A stretch of DNA of 64,000 nucleotides, from contig NZ_CP022412.2 in assembly GCF_002222615.2 (NCBI RefSeq), forward strand, positions 1,984,001 through 2,048,000, read 5' to 3'. The stretch comes from Bacteroides caccae. GTDB taxonomy: Bacteria; Bacteroidota; Bacteroidia; Bacteroidales; Bacteroidaceae. This document shows, piece after piece, positions 25,329-35,700 of the stretch (its first letter is position 1; every line of letters starts with the position of its first letter). The notes under the pieces were generated by a model, which was not told the DNA's origin, ran no database searches, and was given only the letters and a program-made list of their open reading frames with translations. Made by a program: the position numbers and the translations under genes.

Positions 25329-28300
25329 TTATAAACTAATATTCAGACCAAATGTAACAGATTTAGTAATGGGATAGAAGCTACCGTCGTTGCTTCTTGG
25401 TTCTGGATCCCACAATTTGAATTTAGAGAAAGTCAACAAGTTCGTTCCAGTAAAGAATAGTCTTATTTTACTAAAACGTATCTTGCTTACTATATTTTTG
25501 GGTAAAGTGTATCCTATTTCTACTGTCTTAAGACGAAGATAAGAACCGTTTCTCAACCAATGTGTGGAATACTGGTTGTTGTTCACATTATTTTCTCCTC
25601 CAAATTTAAGTCTCGGATATACGGCATTCGGATTTTCGGTTGCCGGGTCGCCCGAAATATCTCTTGAAATCCAGCGGCTTGAATTGACAACATCCGTAGA
25701 TACATTTCCCCAAGTTCCGCGGCTGAAAGGATGCACCAATACACCGTTGATGAAGAAAGAAGATTTACCGGTTCCTTGGAAATGGACACTTGCGTCAAGC
25801 CCCTTCCAATTGGCAGAAATACCCATACCATAAACGAAACTCGGTCTGTTGGTGTTTCCTACAGCCACGCGGTCATTATTGTTTATCACTCCATCACCGT
25901 TCACATCCTTGTATTTGATATCTCCCGGTTCAACGCTTCCCCAAGTATTCTGTGTAGGACTGTTTCTTATGTCGTCCCAGTCCTTGAACAATCCGAGAGC
26001 AATCAATCCTCTTGACTGGCTTACACTGAAACCTGTTTCATACAAATAAGGATATAGCTTATGGCCTTCATCTTTTTCAAGAATTTCATTATCACTATAA
26101 GTAGCATTAGCTCTGATGGTAAGGCTCACGTTTCCGATGTTCTGATTGAATGAAAAGTTACCGTCCCAACCTCTGTTAATTACGCTTCCTACATTAGCAT
26201 AAGGCTTGTCACCATCATAAAGTCCCACAGTAAGAGGCAATGAACCTCTTGACATGAAAATGCCGGTTCTTTTTTCATTGAAATAATCTACGGTAAGAGA
26301 AAAACGTTCGTTGAACAATACGAGGTCCAAACCAATATCATGCTTCTTGGCTATTTCCCAGCTTATACCGTTTGATGCCACACTTGTATAAGTAAGTCCG
26401 TTATAACTTTGGTTAAAGCCAAAATCGGCCCATTGATAGTTCTTGAAACTTCCGATAGTGTACATATAAGGGAAACGTACCGATACATTGTCATTACCTA
26501 CTTTACCCCAGGAATAACGTACCTTAAACATATTCAGCCATTTGAAATTATTCTGTATAAACGGTTCTTCTGCTATATTCCATGCCATAGAGAAAGCTGG
26601 GAAAAAACCAAACTGATTACCTACAGCAAAGTTTTCGGATCCCGTATAACCGAAGTTGAAATTAACAAAGTAACGATATTTCCAGTTATAGGTGAAGCGT
26701 CCTGAGAATCCCTGATGACGAACGGGAACACTATTCTTCAAGTCGCTACCCAGATTATAAGTACGTATTTTTGAATCCTGATTATACTTCAATACAGAAC
26801 CTACATGATGATGTTTGTTGAAAACACGGTTATAATGCAACTCTGCCTCAAAGAATTCATGGCGGTCGCCACTACCTCCTGCACTTTGTGTCATCTTTTG
26901 CTCTTCATTCAGTCGCTTGAAGACCAAATTACCTTCACTGTCTCTGAAACGTTCCGCTTTCCATCTTTCCGGCGCTTTCAACTTGTTTATATAATTAGAG
27001 TTGTTTGTGTCGTAGCCAAAACGTCCGATAAACTTCAATCCTTCGGTTATGAAATCGAGTTTCTGATTTAAGGTCACGTTGGTCTGTATCTGGTTAGTCC
27101 AGTTTTGTCTGTAACCGGTCTGTGTAGACGCAATCCAAGGATTGTCACGATAATTTTCGTTATATTCTGATGCCGGGAAATAACCGTTCGAATAAACTTT
27201 AGGAATGGACACCGGAGTCTGTCCCATAAGGCTGTTCCACACAAGCGACGAACCTCGTCCGGTATCATTTACCTTTTTCAACATTCCGGATATGCCGACA
27301 TTTAATAAAGTAGATTTAGTAATGTCTATATCCGCATTCATTCGATAGTTCCATCTGCGGGCATTGGCATTGGTATTATATTGCTTTTCAATTTCTTTAT
27401 CCGTTTTATACATACCTTCTTCTTCCACATAGCTGGCAGATACAAAATAACGTGTGTTTGTACTACCACCGGTGATGTTGAGTGAAGCCTTGTATGTCAT
27501 GGCTCCTTTCTTCAAAATCTCATCCATCCAGTCTACGTTAGGCAGTAAATCAGGGTCGAGTCCGTTCTTCAATATATACAGTTCATCAGGCTGATAAACC
27601 GGTTCTTCGTTTCTTGTGATTCTTGCCTCATTTATCAAAGATGCGTAAGTGGGTCCATCTATAAATTCCGGTGTTATGGTTCTGGTATTATAAGAAGTTT
27701 CCGCCTTGGCAGATATGGTAATCTTACTGGGTTTACCATGTTTGGTAGTTATCAATACCACACCGTTTGCACCACGGGCACCATAAATGGCGGTTTCTGA
27801 AGCATCTTTCAATACTTGAAACGATTCAATATCTTCAATACTGATATCATCCATATCTCTTTCAAAACCATCGACAAGTACAAGGGCACTTGTTTTGGCA
27901 CCAAAAGTAGAAATACCACGGATCCAGAATTCGGAAGTATTTTGGCCCGGTGCTCCACTGCTCTGCATGGATAATACACCGGGAACATTTCCTGCCAAGG
28001 CATTAACAAGATTTCCTGAAGGAGAAACATTCAGATGTGCTATATTAGCAGAAGAAACAGCTCCTGTAACGGTTATCTTTTTCTGTTCTCCTGTTCCGGT
28101 AATCACAACTTCATCCAATACACTAGATTTTGACTCTTGCATTATCACAGTCAGTGTTTTCTTATCTTTTATAAGTATCTCCTGACTCTCAAAACCAATG
28201 TATGAAACGATAAGACGTTGATATAACTCCACCTTTATCTTGAATTTTCCGTCAATATTGGTTATCACACCAAGTCCAGGCACATTCTTTACTACAATAT

Positions 28301-28451
28301 TAGCACCTATAAGAGGATCTTTATTTGAATCGAGTACAATACCTGATACTTCTATTTCTTTTACGTCTGCATGATTTTGTGCCGTTGCCTGAAACATCAG
28401 CATAAACATACAAAAGAAAATAATAATAATGTTTTTCATTCGAGGTAACAT
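25329..28451 (-). CDS. SusC/RagA family TonB-linked outer membrane transporter
   Basis: A 1040-aa outer-membrane barrel. It has a signal peptide (ends FQATAQ), a carboxypeptidase-regulatory-like domain (about 33-110, ISGIVLDSNKDPLIGANI-type), the plug with TSS-type VLDEVVITGTGEQKK and GFERDMDDISIEDIESFQVLKDASETAIYGARGANGVVLITTK, and a 22-strand barrel ending in ...SVTFGLNISL. A second Met at residue 5 (28439) is an alternative start. It imports oligosaccharides with the SusD partner using TonB energy. The IPT/NHL lipoprotein gene ends 15 bp upstream, so the four genes form one operon. Confidence 0.96.
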   Translation of the reverse strand: MLPRMKNIIIIFFCMFMLMFQATAQNHADVKEIEVSGIVLDSNKDPLIGANIVVKNVPGLGVITNIDGKFKIKVELYQRLIVSYIGFESQEILIKDKKTLTVIMQESKSSVLDEVVITGTGEQKKITVTGAVSSANIAHLNVSPSGNLVNALAGNVPGVLSMQSSGAPGQNTSEFWIRGISTFGAKTSALVLVDGFERDMDDISIEDIESFQVLKDASETAIYGARGANGVVLITTKHGKPSKITISAKAETSYNTRTITPEFIDGPTYASLINEARITRNEEPVYQPDELYILKNGLDPDLLPNVDWMDEILKKGAMTYKASLNITGGSTNTRYFVSASYVEEEGMYKTDKEIEKQYNTNANARRWNYRMNADIDITKSTLLNVGISGMLKKVNDTGRGSSLVWNSLMGQTPVSIPKVYSNGYFPASEYNENYRDNPWIASTQTGYRQNWTNQIQTNVTLNQKLDFITEGLKFIGRFGYDTNNSNYINKLKAPERWKAERFRDSEGNLVFKRLNEEQKMTQSAGGSGDRHEFFEAELHYNRVFNKHHHVGSVLKYNQDSKIRTYNLGSDLKNSVPVRHQGFSGRFTYNWKYRYFVNFNFGYTGSENFAVGNQFGFFPAFSMAWNIAEEPFIQNNFKWLNMFKVRYSWGKVGNDNVSVRFPYMYTIGSFKNYQWADFGFNQSYNGLTYTSVASNGISWEIAKKHDIGLDLVLFNERFSLTVDYFNEKRTGIFMSRGSLPLTVGLYDGDKPYANVGSVINRGWDGNFSFNQNIGNVSLTIRANATYSDNEILEKDEGHKLYPYLYETGFSVSQSRGLIALGLFKDWDDIRNSPTQNTWGSVEPGDIKYKDVNGDGVINNNDRVAVGNTNRPSFVYGMGISANWKGLDASVHFQGTGKSSFFINGVLVHPFSRGTWGNVSTDVVNSSRWISRDISGDPATENPNAVYPRLKFGGENNVNNNQYSTHWLRNGSYLRLKTVEIGYTLPKNIVSKIRFSKIRLFFTGTNLLTFSKFKLWDPEPRSNDGSFYPITKSVTFGLNISL

Positions 28452-28466
28452 TTTAATATTAAAAAT

Positions 28467-29825
28467 TTATTCATCTTTCGCTATATTTCTAATTCTATAG
28501 TTTTCGATATCACCAATGTAAAATATCTTATTTACTTCATCGTAGTGTATTCCGAAAGGATAATTAAAGCGCGCCTCTTGCCTTAAATCACCATCTACAT
28601 AACCATTAGGGTTATTGTTAACCCCCTGACTGCCACGACCGGCGTATGTGTGTACAAATCCTTCGGGAGTTACATAACGAATACAGTGTATCGAAGAGTC
28701 TGTGAAATAAAAATCGTAAATATCATCTTTGCCCTCTTTTATATATTGCTCGTTTTTTATGAATACGCCTTGTGCCGGATTACCTAACTTGGCATTTGTT
28801 CCTTGACCGTCAAGCCATCCTTCCTGTTTTTGTTGACCACATAATATACTGGCGGTTAAAAGCGTCTTGTTCTTCCAGTCATAGGGTATTTTCAATATTG
28901 TCTTCCATTGGGAGAATGAGATATAAGCGTAATTGCCCGACGGATGCATAAAGATAAAAAACATCGGTTCGCCATCTCCTAAGGCATATAAAACCTTTTC
29001 TTCTTTTGTTTGCATATCAAAACGGATAAGTTCTCCGGTCTTTCTCTTTACATAATATAACTCCCCGTTGGGATGTACCGCAACAGAAACGATTTTTCTT
29101 CCGATAACAAGAGGTTGTGGCTTCTTAAAACCGTTTGCTCTGGTAGTATAAGAAATACCTATGGCATTTTCAGTATCCTGCTGATTTGTAATCAACATAG
29201 TGTCACCGCTTAAAGTGAAATCTATGGTACGAATACTTTCCCAGTTACCCTGTCCTTTGGTCAATAATGTTGAGACTTCCTTCTTTTTTAAATCCAGTAC
29301 TCTGATACTTGTCCCGCCATACCTGTTTCCATCGACCACATAAAGTACGTTTGGGTCTTTCGGGTCAACAGTCATATATCCCGGACCGGAAAAGCCGGCC
29401 TCTTTAAATGAACCATCCTGAACCTTTACTTTACCGGTTTCATCCACATAGCCGGCTACGGTTCCGACAATCGTTTTGGAAACATAATTGAATTTCTCTG
29501 CCGCAGTAATGGGGTCTTGCCCTTTTATGCTTACTTCAATAGTTCCTTCTGAGGCTTTGAAAGGAACCATACAATATATAATATTTCCATTACTACCTAT
29601 AACCTTGGCTGGTAAACCGCCGATTTTTACCTTTATATCATCTGTATTACTTCCAAAGTTATTTCCTTGGATATACAATCTTGTGCGAGCTCCTCCTTCC
29701 GTAGGTTCAAAACCTGTAATTTGAACCGGTTTTGAAGGATCGTGAATTGTACTAGTTGTAGTAGTTTCATCTTTACAACCAATAATCAATAAAGAAATTA
29801 GGAAAAAAATTAATGTATTTCTCAT
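28467..29825 (-). CDS. IPT/TIG domain and NHL-repeat surface lipoprotein
   Basis: A 452-aa lipoprotein (MRNTLIFFLISLLIIGC, Cys17). An IPT/TIG immunoglobulin-like domain (about 32-115, VQITGFEPTEGGARTRLYIQGNNFG) is followed by an NHL/SMP-30-like beta-propeller (about 130-450, e.g. FNYPFGIHYDEVNKIFYIGDIENYRIRNI). Such proteins occur beside SusCD pairs and are thought to be surface glycan-binding proteins. It is the first gene of the susC operon. About 250 bp upstream contain no exact -7 box. Confidence 0.82.
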   Translation of the reverse strand: MRNTLIFFLISLLIIGCKDETTTTSTIHDPSKPVQITGFEPTEGGARTRLYIQGNNFGSNTDDIKVKIGGLPAKVIGSNGNIIYCMVPFKASEGTIEVSIKGQDPITAAEKFNYVSKTIVGTVAGYVDETGKVKVQDGSFKEAGFSGPGYMTVDPKDPNVLYVVDGNRYGGTSIRVLDLKKKEVSTLLTKGQGNWESIRTIDFTLSGDTMLITNQQDTENAIGISYTTRANGFKKPQPLVIGRKIVSVAVHPNGELYYVKRKTGELIRFDMQTKEEKVLYALGDGEPMFFIFMHPSGNYAYISFSQWKTILKIPYDWKNKTLLTASILCGQQKQEGWLDGQGTNAKLGNPAQGVFIKNEQYIKEGKDDIYDFYFTDSSIHCIRYVTPEGFVHTYAGRGSQGVNNNPNGYVDGDLRQEARFNYPFGIHYDEVNKIFYIGDIENYRIRNIAKDE

Positions 29826-29856
29826 AAAGTTTAAATATTACATGAGTTCGTGATAA

Positions 29857-30012
29857 TTTCAAAATAGAATAAGCCGATTTTTCAGGTTAAAAGGTCTGAT
29901 TTCGGATAATGCGCTCGAATCTCTGATTCTGACCGAAAACATGCAACAGGATATTGCAGATGCCGTAAAAGATTTTTTCTTACTTAAAATAAATGTTTTC
30001 TGTTTCATATAG
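29857..30012 (+). pseudogene. Possible gene remnant, AAA-ATPase-like linker
   Basis: In the 250-bp gap between two minus-strand genes, the plus strand reads RLKGLISDNALESLILTE followed by NMQQDIADAVKDFF, with Bacteroides-like codons and clearly less AT-rich than its flanks. It lacks a start and ends at TAG 30010. The text resembles the helical segment that precedes the ATPase domain in some AAA proteins, but this is a guess. If real, it is scar material from the locus that was here before. Confidence 0.3.
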
Positions 30013-30076
30013 CTTGAATTTAAGATTAAATATTAAATAATGGAATGAAAGTTTTTTCTCTGTTTTATATATTACT

Positions 30077-31297
30077 TCAATACTCAACTTTATAGTCTTT
30101 TCTGCTTGGTTTACCGCTCCAGATCTTGCAAGAAGTCCATTCTTCAAAACTATTTGTCCAAAAGTAATCATCTGCCGGAAGTCCCAGTGCTAAAAAACCA
30201 AGTGTTGCCATATACAAACTACCGGTAGTAGTATAATAATCAGCCAATTCAGGTTGATGACCATTAAATCCCAGTACCAACCAGCCGTTTTTGTCGAAAT
30301 TCTGATTACCGTCGTACATATTCACAAATACGGCAGTGAGCGCACAACGTACTTGTGCAGGATGTATATAAGAAGGCAGTATTTTCATCAATGCTACTTG
30401 TGATAAGCTTTGAAATGCCCCTGTACGATAAGTAGCCGAACGTCCAAAAGCCGGAAAAACTCCGTCAGGCATTATCATACGCTCAGAAAAATCAGAATGG
30501 CGTATCATCCTTTTAACAGCTGTATTATATTGCCTTTCCGAGACTATTTTTTTTTCCTTTAATACCTGATAAATGTCTACCAGCATGGGATGAATAACAT
30601 AATCATTATAATAATCCATAGAGAAACTTGGTCCGTCACTATACCAGCCGTCACCCACATACCATTCTTCTATTTTTTTACAAGCTAAGAATACTTTAGC
30701 TTGATCAACTTGTTCACCGACTTTCAACAAAAAAGTTTCTATGATAGCCGCAAATAACAAATGATTATTATACACGGGTTTATTTCTACGGAGTGACTTA
30801 AATGCGGTCACATATCTTTGTTTGGTGAGCGTATCCAGTGGCTCCCATAAAGCCTTGGGGGCACGTAGAAAAGCTTGTGCTAAATAAGCTGCATCTACAG
30901 TGGGCTGATAATTGCGGGTAAAGTTCAGACAATCGGGAGATTCGGGAGAAACACCATTTTTCAGTCCTTTAAGTACTGAAGTTCTAAAACTTTTCCTTAG
31001 TTTACCCTCTTCTGTATTGTCATCAGGTAAAGCCAACCAAGGAGCAATGCCGGCAAGTGTTCTTCCTACAGCCTCTAAGTAGGTAACGTCACGTGGATTA
31101 CCATAGAAATTTTTTCCGGTCTCTACGGGCATGTTGGCCTCCAATGTTCCCTTGGCTAAATTGTCAATAACCGGTGAGGCTATACGACACAAATACTTTA
31201 CCCATAACTCGCGGTCTTGCGTACCTGTACGCTTTGAAGCTACCATAGAACTGAAGGAACAAATGCAAAATAGTATAAAAAGAATTTTACGCTTCAT
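30077..31297 (-). CDS. DUF2264 family protein, exported; possible glucuronidase
   Basis: A 406-aa protein with signal MKRKILFILFCICSFSSMVAS and the DUF2264 landmarks NPRDVTYLEAVGRTLAGIAPWLALPDD and WYVGDGWYSDGPSFSMDYYNDYVIHPM. The family has an alpha/alpha-barrel look. Some members are, as I recall, classified with the GH154 beta-glucuronidases acting on arabinogalactan side chains; this link is from memory. It begins 2 bp after the GH88 gene ends, a tight pair suggesting that both process uronic-acid-containing oligosaccharides in the periplasm. Confidence 0.75.
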   Translation of the reverse strand: MKRKILFILFCICSFSSMVASKRTGTQDRELWVKYLCRIASPVIDNLAKGTLEANMPVETGKNFYGNPRDVTYLEAVGRTLAGIAPWLALPDDNTEEGKLRKSFRTSVLKGLKNGVSPESPDCLNFTRNYQPTVDAAYLAQAFLRAPKALWEPLDTLTKQRYVTAFKSLRRNKPVYNNHLLFAAIIETFLLKVGEQVDQAKVFLACKKIEEWYVGDGWYSDGPSFSMDYYNDYVIHPMLVDIYQVLKEKKIVSERQYNTAVKRMIRHSDFSERMIMPDGVFPAFGRSATYRTGAFQSLSQVALMKILPSYIHPAQVRCALTAVFVNMYDGNQNFDKNGWLVLGFNGHQPELADYYTTTGSLYMATLGFLALGLPADDYFWTNSFEEWTSCKIWSGKPSRKDYKVEY

Positions 31298-31299
31298 AA

Positions 31300-32598
31300 T
31301 TATAATATCGGTTTATTGTTTATCATTCGATTGTAACGTAAAAGAGCCTCTAAAAAATAATAGTCCGCATAAATTAATGGCACGTCTACTTCTGAACCGT
31401 GAGGAATAGCTCCTGTGCTGTGTTTTAAAATAAAGTTTCCGTTTTTACCTTCTTCTGCACGATATTCAGGACTCGATAATGAGGTGAGTATTTGTAGTGC
31501 TGTCTCTGTATAAATTTTCTTCTTGTCATCCTTTACATAAGAGGATAATTCTAACAAAGCAGAAGCGGTAACAGAAGCAGCGGAGGCGTCACGATAGTTT
31601 TGTATGTATTTATTGGTCTTAGAGAACTTGCCAGGGATAAACCCCGGTCTATGCGTATCAAAATCCCACCAAGGAATTTTATCAGACGGAAGATTCGGGT
31701 GATTGATGTAATAATCCGCCATACGCTGGGCTGTTTTCAAGAAACGCGGATCCTTTGTTTCACGATAACATAATGTAAAGCCATATATTCCCCAACCTTG
31801 TCCGCGAGACCACGTAGACTCGTTGGAGTATCCCTGTGATGTTTCGCCTTTAATGAAATTCCCGGTCTCAGGGTCATAGCATGCCAGATGATAACTGCTA
31901 CCGTCTTTTCTTATCTGATATTTCATGGTCTTTTCCGCATGCGATATCGCTATGTTTCTGAATGAAGGGTCACCGGTTGCTTTTGAAGCCCAGAACAGCA
32001 ATTCCAAGTTCATCATATTATCTATGATAACGGGATATTTAAAAACGTGTTTGTTTTCCCATGAACGCCATGAGTCCCAGGACTTGATTGTACCTACTTG
32101 AGGATTAAAGCGTGTAGCCAAAGAGTATGCGGATTGTATAAGTATATCCTTGTATTTTTCATTCTGCGTAAGGCGATAAGCATTACCGAAGCTACAATAC
32201 ATCATGAAACCTATATCATGATTACCTTTGAATGTTTTAACTGGTTCAAGCTTTTCTGTCCATTTCTTGGCAAAGCTTTCAAAAGCTTTATCACCTGTAT
32301 ATTCGTTTATATACCATAATATTCCAGGAAAGAATCCGGAGGTCCACCAATAGATGCTCCGACATGAAGTATTTCCTTTACCATTTATGGAGTGCGGCAT
32401 TTTAGCTTCTCCTTGCGGTATATTTTCAAGCATGTGTACCATTTGCCTTTTGGCAAAATCAAAGTTATCACTTACTAATTTGTTTCCGTTATTCTGTGCC
32501 AAGGCATTACTTGAACATACTAAAACTGTGATAGCCCCCAATAATAGCAGCTTATTTGTTTTAAATAAGGAAAAATGTCTTTGTACTTTATTCTTCAT
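31300..32598 (-). CDS. GH88 unsaturated glucuronyl hydrolase
   Basis: A 432-aa exported enzyme (signal ends SSNALAQ). The two catalytic aspartates of GH88 are visible: D128 in KGNHDIGFMMYCSFGNAY and D193 in YPVIIDNMMNLELLFWAS. WSRGQGWGIYGF is the conserved substrate-binding stretch. GH88 enzymes hydrate and remove the 4,5-unsaturated uronic acid left by polysaccharide lyases. No lyase gene is in this locus, so the substrate must come from elsewhere. It is the first gene of a two-gene unit with DUF2264. Confidence 0.92.
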   Translation of the reverse strand: MKNKVQRHFSLFKTNKLLLLGAITVLVCSSNALAQNNGNKLVSDNFDFAKRQMVHMLENIPQGEAKMPHSINGKGNTSCRSIYWWTSGFFPGILWYINEYTGDKAFESFAKKWTEKLEPVKTFKGNHDIGFMMYCSFGNAYRLTQNEKYKDILIQSAYSLATRFNPQVGTIKSWDSWRSWENKHVFKYPVIIDNMMNLELLFWASKATGDPSFRNIAISHAEKTMKYQIRKDGSSYHLACYDPETGNFIKGETSQGYSNESTWSRGQGWGIYGFTLCYRETKDPRFLKTAQRMADYYINHPNLPSDKIPWWDFDTHRPGFIPGKFSKTNKYIQNYRDASAASVTASALLELSSYVKDDKKKIYTETALQILTSLSSPEYRAEEGKNGNFILKHSTGAIPHGSEVDVPLIYADYYFLEALLRYNRMINNKPIL

Positions 32599-32651
32599 AA
32601 TTTGGTAAATATAGATTTAGTTATAATGGCTAAAACGATTCTTTGCGAAGG

Positions 32652-32659
32652 CAAAAATA
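32652..32659 (-). promoter_or_regulatory. -7 box of the GH88-DUF2264 operon
   Basis: The minus strand reads TATTTTTG at 32659-32652, followed by CC, matching TAnnTTTG, 54 bp from the GH88 start codon. The -33 spacing is poor, as expected for an activator-dependent promoter. Confidence 0.4.
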
Positions 32660-32729
32660 GAAATAGCGTTTTCTATAACTGTACCAAAATGTCCGAACAA
32701 AGTATCCAAAAAATATGAGTGCCTATTTT

Positions 32730-32752
32730 AACGTTCTATGAATTAGAACGTT
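32730..32752. promoter_or_regulatory. Palindrome between the sensor gene and GH88
   Basis: AACGTTCTA (32730-32738) and TAGAACGTT (32744-32752) are a perfect 9-bp inverted repeat with a 5-nt centre, 5 bp past the stop of the sensor gene and about 70 bp upstream of the GH88 -7 box. There is no T-run after it. It could be an operator or a weak terminator. Confidence 0.5.
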
Positions 32753-32757
32753 TTAGA

Positions 32758-35700
32758 CTATCCCTGGTCTTGTTTCCTATATTGTAGCGGAGAAATTCCA
32801 AAATGATTCTTAAAGCATTTACAAAAATAGCGTCCTGAACTAAAGCCCAAATATGCAGCAATATCATCCATGCGAAGTGTCGGGTTCTTTATCAGTAATG
32901 CAGTAGCTTTATTAAGTCTACATTCCAAAATGAAATTGGCAGGGGTTGTACCTGTAATGTCTTTTATCTTTTCAAAAAAAGCACTACGTCCCATACATAC
33001 CTCTGATGCAAGTTGCTCTATATTAAAATCAGGATTCTCGATATTTTTCTCTACTATCTCTTTTATTTTATCAAGTAGTTTTTTGTCACTTTCATTTTGA
33101 ACCACTCCTGGAACATTTGTAGACTGGCTGTTATCAATATTTGTATGATGAAGCAACTCTCTATTACGGAGTATGTTATTAATTTTAATCAGAAGAATTT
33201 TAGCATTAAAAGATTTGGTAATATAATCATCTGCCCCCGACATTAATCCCTCCACTTGTTGTTCGGGAGATATTCTTGCGGTTAGCAGAACTACCGGAAT
33301 GTGACATGTGTGTATATTATTCTTTATTCTTCTACACATTTCATTTCCACTTATACCGGGCATCATTACATCGCTTAATACAATATCCGGTTGTTCCTTT
33401 ATTGTAATTCTCAAGCCATCGTCCCCATTTGTTGCTTTGTATACCTGATAAAGTGGAGAAAATATCTCCGCAAGCAAATTCAGGAGTTCTACATTATCTT
33501 CAACAATAAGTATTCGTCTGACATCGGCTTCATCAGGATCATTTTTATGATAGACTATCTTATTATTCTCTTTTAGTGTTTTCATAAAATCACTGTCCGG
33601 TATTGAATTCTGCACAATAGACTTGCTTTCTTTTATATCATGCTGTATGTCTACAAGCGGGTCATTTATAAAATGTTCATTACCGGTTTTCAGCATGACG
33701 CTGAATATGCTGCCATAGCCGGGTTTGCTTTCCACTGTAATTTTACCATGATGCAAATTGATAATCTCCTTACATAAAGCTAGTCCTATGCCTGAACTGA
33801 ATGTGTAGAATTTACCTTTAGATTGATAATAACGTTCAAATATCCTATCAATCTCTCCTGCTTCGATTCCTATGCCATTATCTATTAATCGTATGATAAA
33901 CATTTCATTGTTTTTAATCAAAGAAAGTTCAACGCTTCCATTGTCGTTGGTAAACTTTAAGGCATTAGAAATCAGATTCGAGAACACTTTTCTTAATTGT
34001 ACACTGTCAAACCAGCAAAACGCCGATTCGCAGCTTGTTGTAAACAGGTATTTGATGTTATGTGCTTCTGCCTGTTCTTTAAATGACAAATACACTTCAC
34101 CTAAGAAAGGAATAAGATTTTTTTCTTGGACAGATAAACGCATTTGTTTTTGATCTAGCTTATGAAAATCAAGTAATTCGCTAATCTGGTTCCGCATATC
34201 AGATGCATGTTTGTGTAATTTTAATATTTTATCATAAACAGGTTTGGAAATATCCTTGCTGTTACTCAAGAGTAGTTCAATCTGAGTAGTTATTAAAGTA
34301 AGCGGAGTACGAAGTTCATGGCTTACATTTGTAAAAAAGTCAAGTTTGAACCGATTGATTTTCTCTATATTTTCTTTTTCTCTTTTTTCATTATCCAATA
34401 AGAGTTTAAATTTGAAAGATGTTATCTTTTCCTTTGCTATAATGAATAGTATTGATAAAACTATTATAAAATAAATCAACCATGCCCACCAAGTGTTCCA
34501 CCAAGGTAATTTTACAACAATATCGAGACTTATTCCTTCGTCCTGTTCATTACCATAAATATTGTTTTCTCTGATATGCAACGTATAATTGCCAGGAGGA
34601 ATATTGGTATAGGTGATATGATGTCCATTAGTTTTTATCCATTTTTTATCCAATCCGTCTAATTTATATTCATAAAATGTCGGAAATATAGAATAATAAA
34701 AATCGTTGTCCGAGAAAGTAAATTCCAGATTGTTCTGATTGTGTTTCAATACAATTTTATCTGTATATGAAATAATACGCTTCAGAATTTTGTTACTGTC
34801 ATTGGGTAACATTAATGCGTTATTTACAAATAATTTTGAAAGATACAAGGACTTTTTGTTAGCTGAATTCTTTAAATTATCCACAGAAAATGCAGCCAGC
34901 CCCTCCAAACTGCCCGCATATATATCCTTATTTTCGGAAACGTAAAGTCCGTTATCTACACCAAACGATGAAACTGGCAGTTTTTTCCCCGATATAGAAT
35001 ATTTCACTCTCTTTTCTTTTGTATCGAAAAAAGAAAGTCCGTTACTACACATAATTATCATAAATCTTTCATCGAGAGAAATACAATTAAAGCAATAATC
35101 ATCCAATATTAGGGAATTCTTGGAATTATATATTTGAAAAGTATCTTCTTTAGCATTATATCCTAACATTCCACCACCTTCCGTACCTACATAAATCTCA
35201 CCGTTACTTGTTTCACATATACATAAGAGTACATTGTGCTTTATGCCAAAATCACTCGATTGGTATCGTTTCATTGAATCTGGCACACCTATTTTCATAC
35301 AAACTATATTTTTATTATATATCGCCCATATCTGGTCTGATTGATCGATAACAAACGCAAGTACTCCCTTAATACATAATAGCGGGGTAACTTCGTTGGT
35401 TTTTTCATTAAACACATAAATACCATCACTTGAAGAAAATACAATTTTATCGCCATACATATATACATGTGTCACAGTGTGATGTAACACTCTATCCTTT
35501 GGAGACTTAAAACACTTGGTGAATTTTCCGGAAGGTATGTCATAAGCTATCAATCCCGATAAATAGGTACCAATATATAATTTATCCTTATTCTTATCAT
35601 AACAGATAGATTTCATATTATCTGCTACAAGACCGGAGTCTTTCGTACTGAGGTGACGGAATATTTCAGTCTTATGATTCATATAATTAAGTCCTCCGCC

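Noticed and set aside
29980..30171. 63-aa minus-strand frame after the DUF2264 gene
   Set aside because: It overlaps the DUF2264 3' end in another frame and ends in AT-rich spacer.
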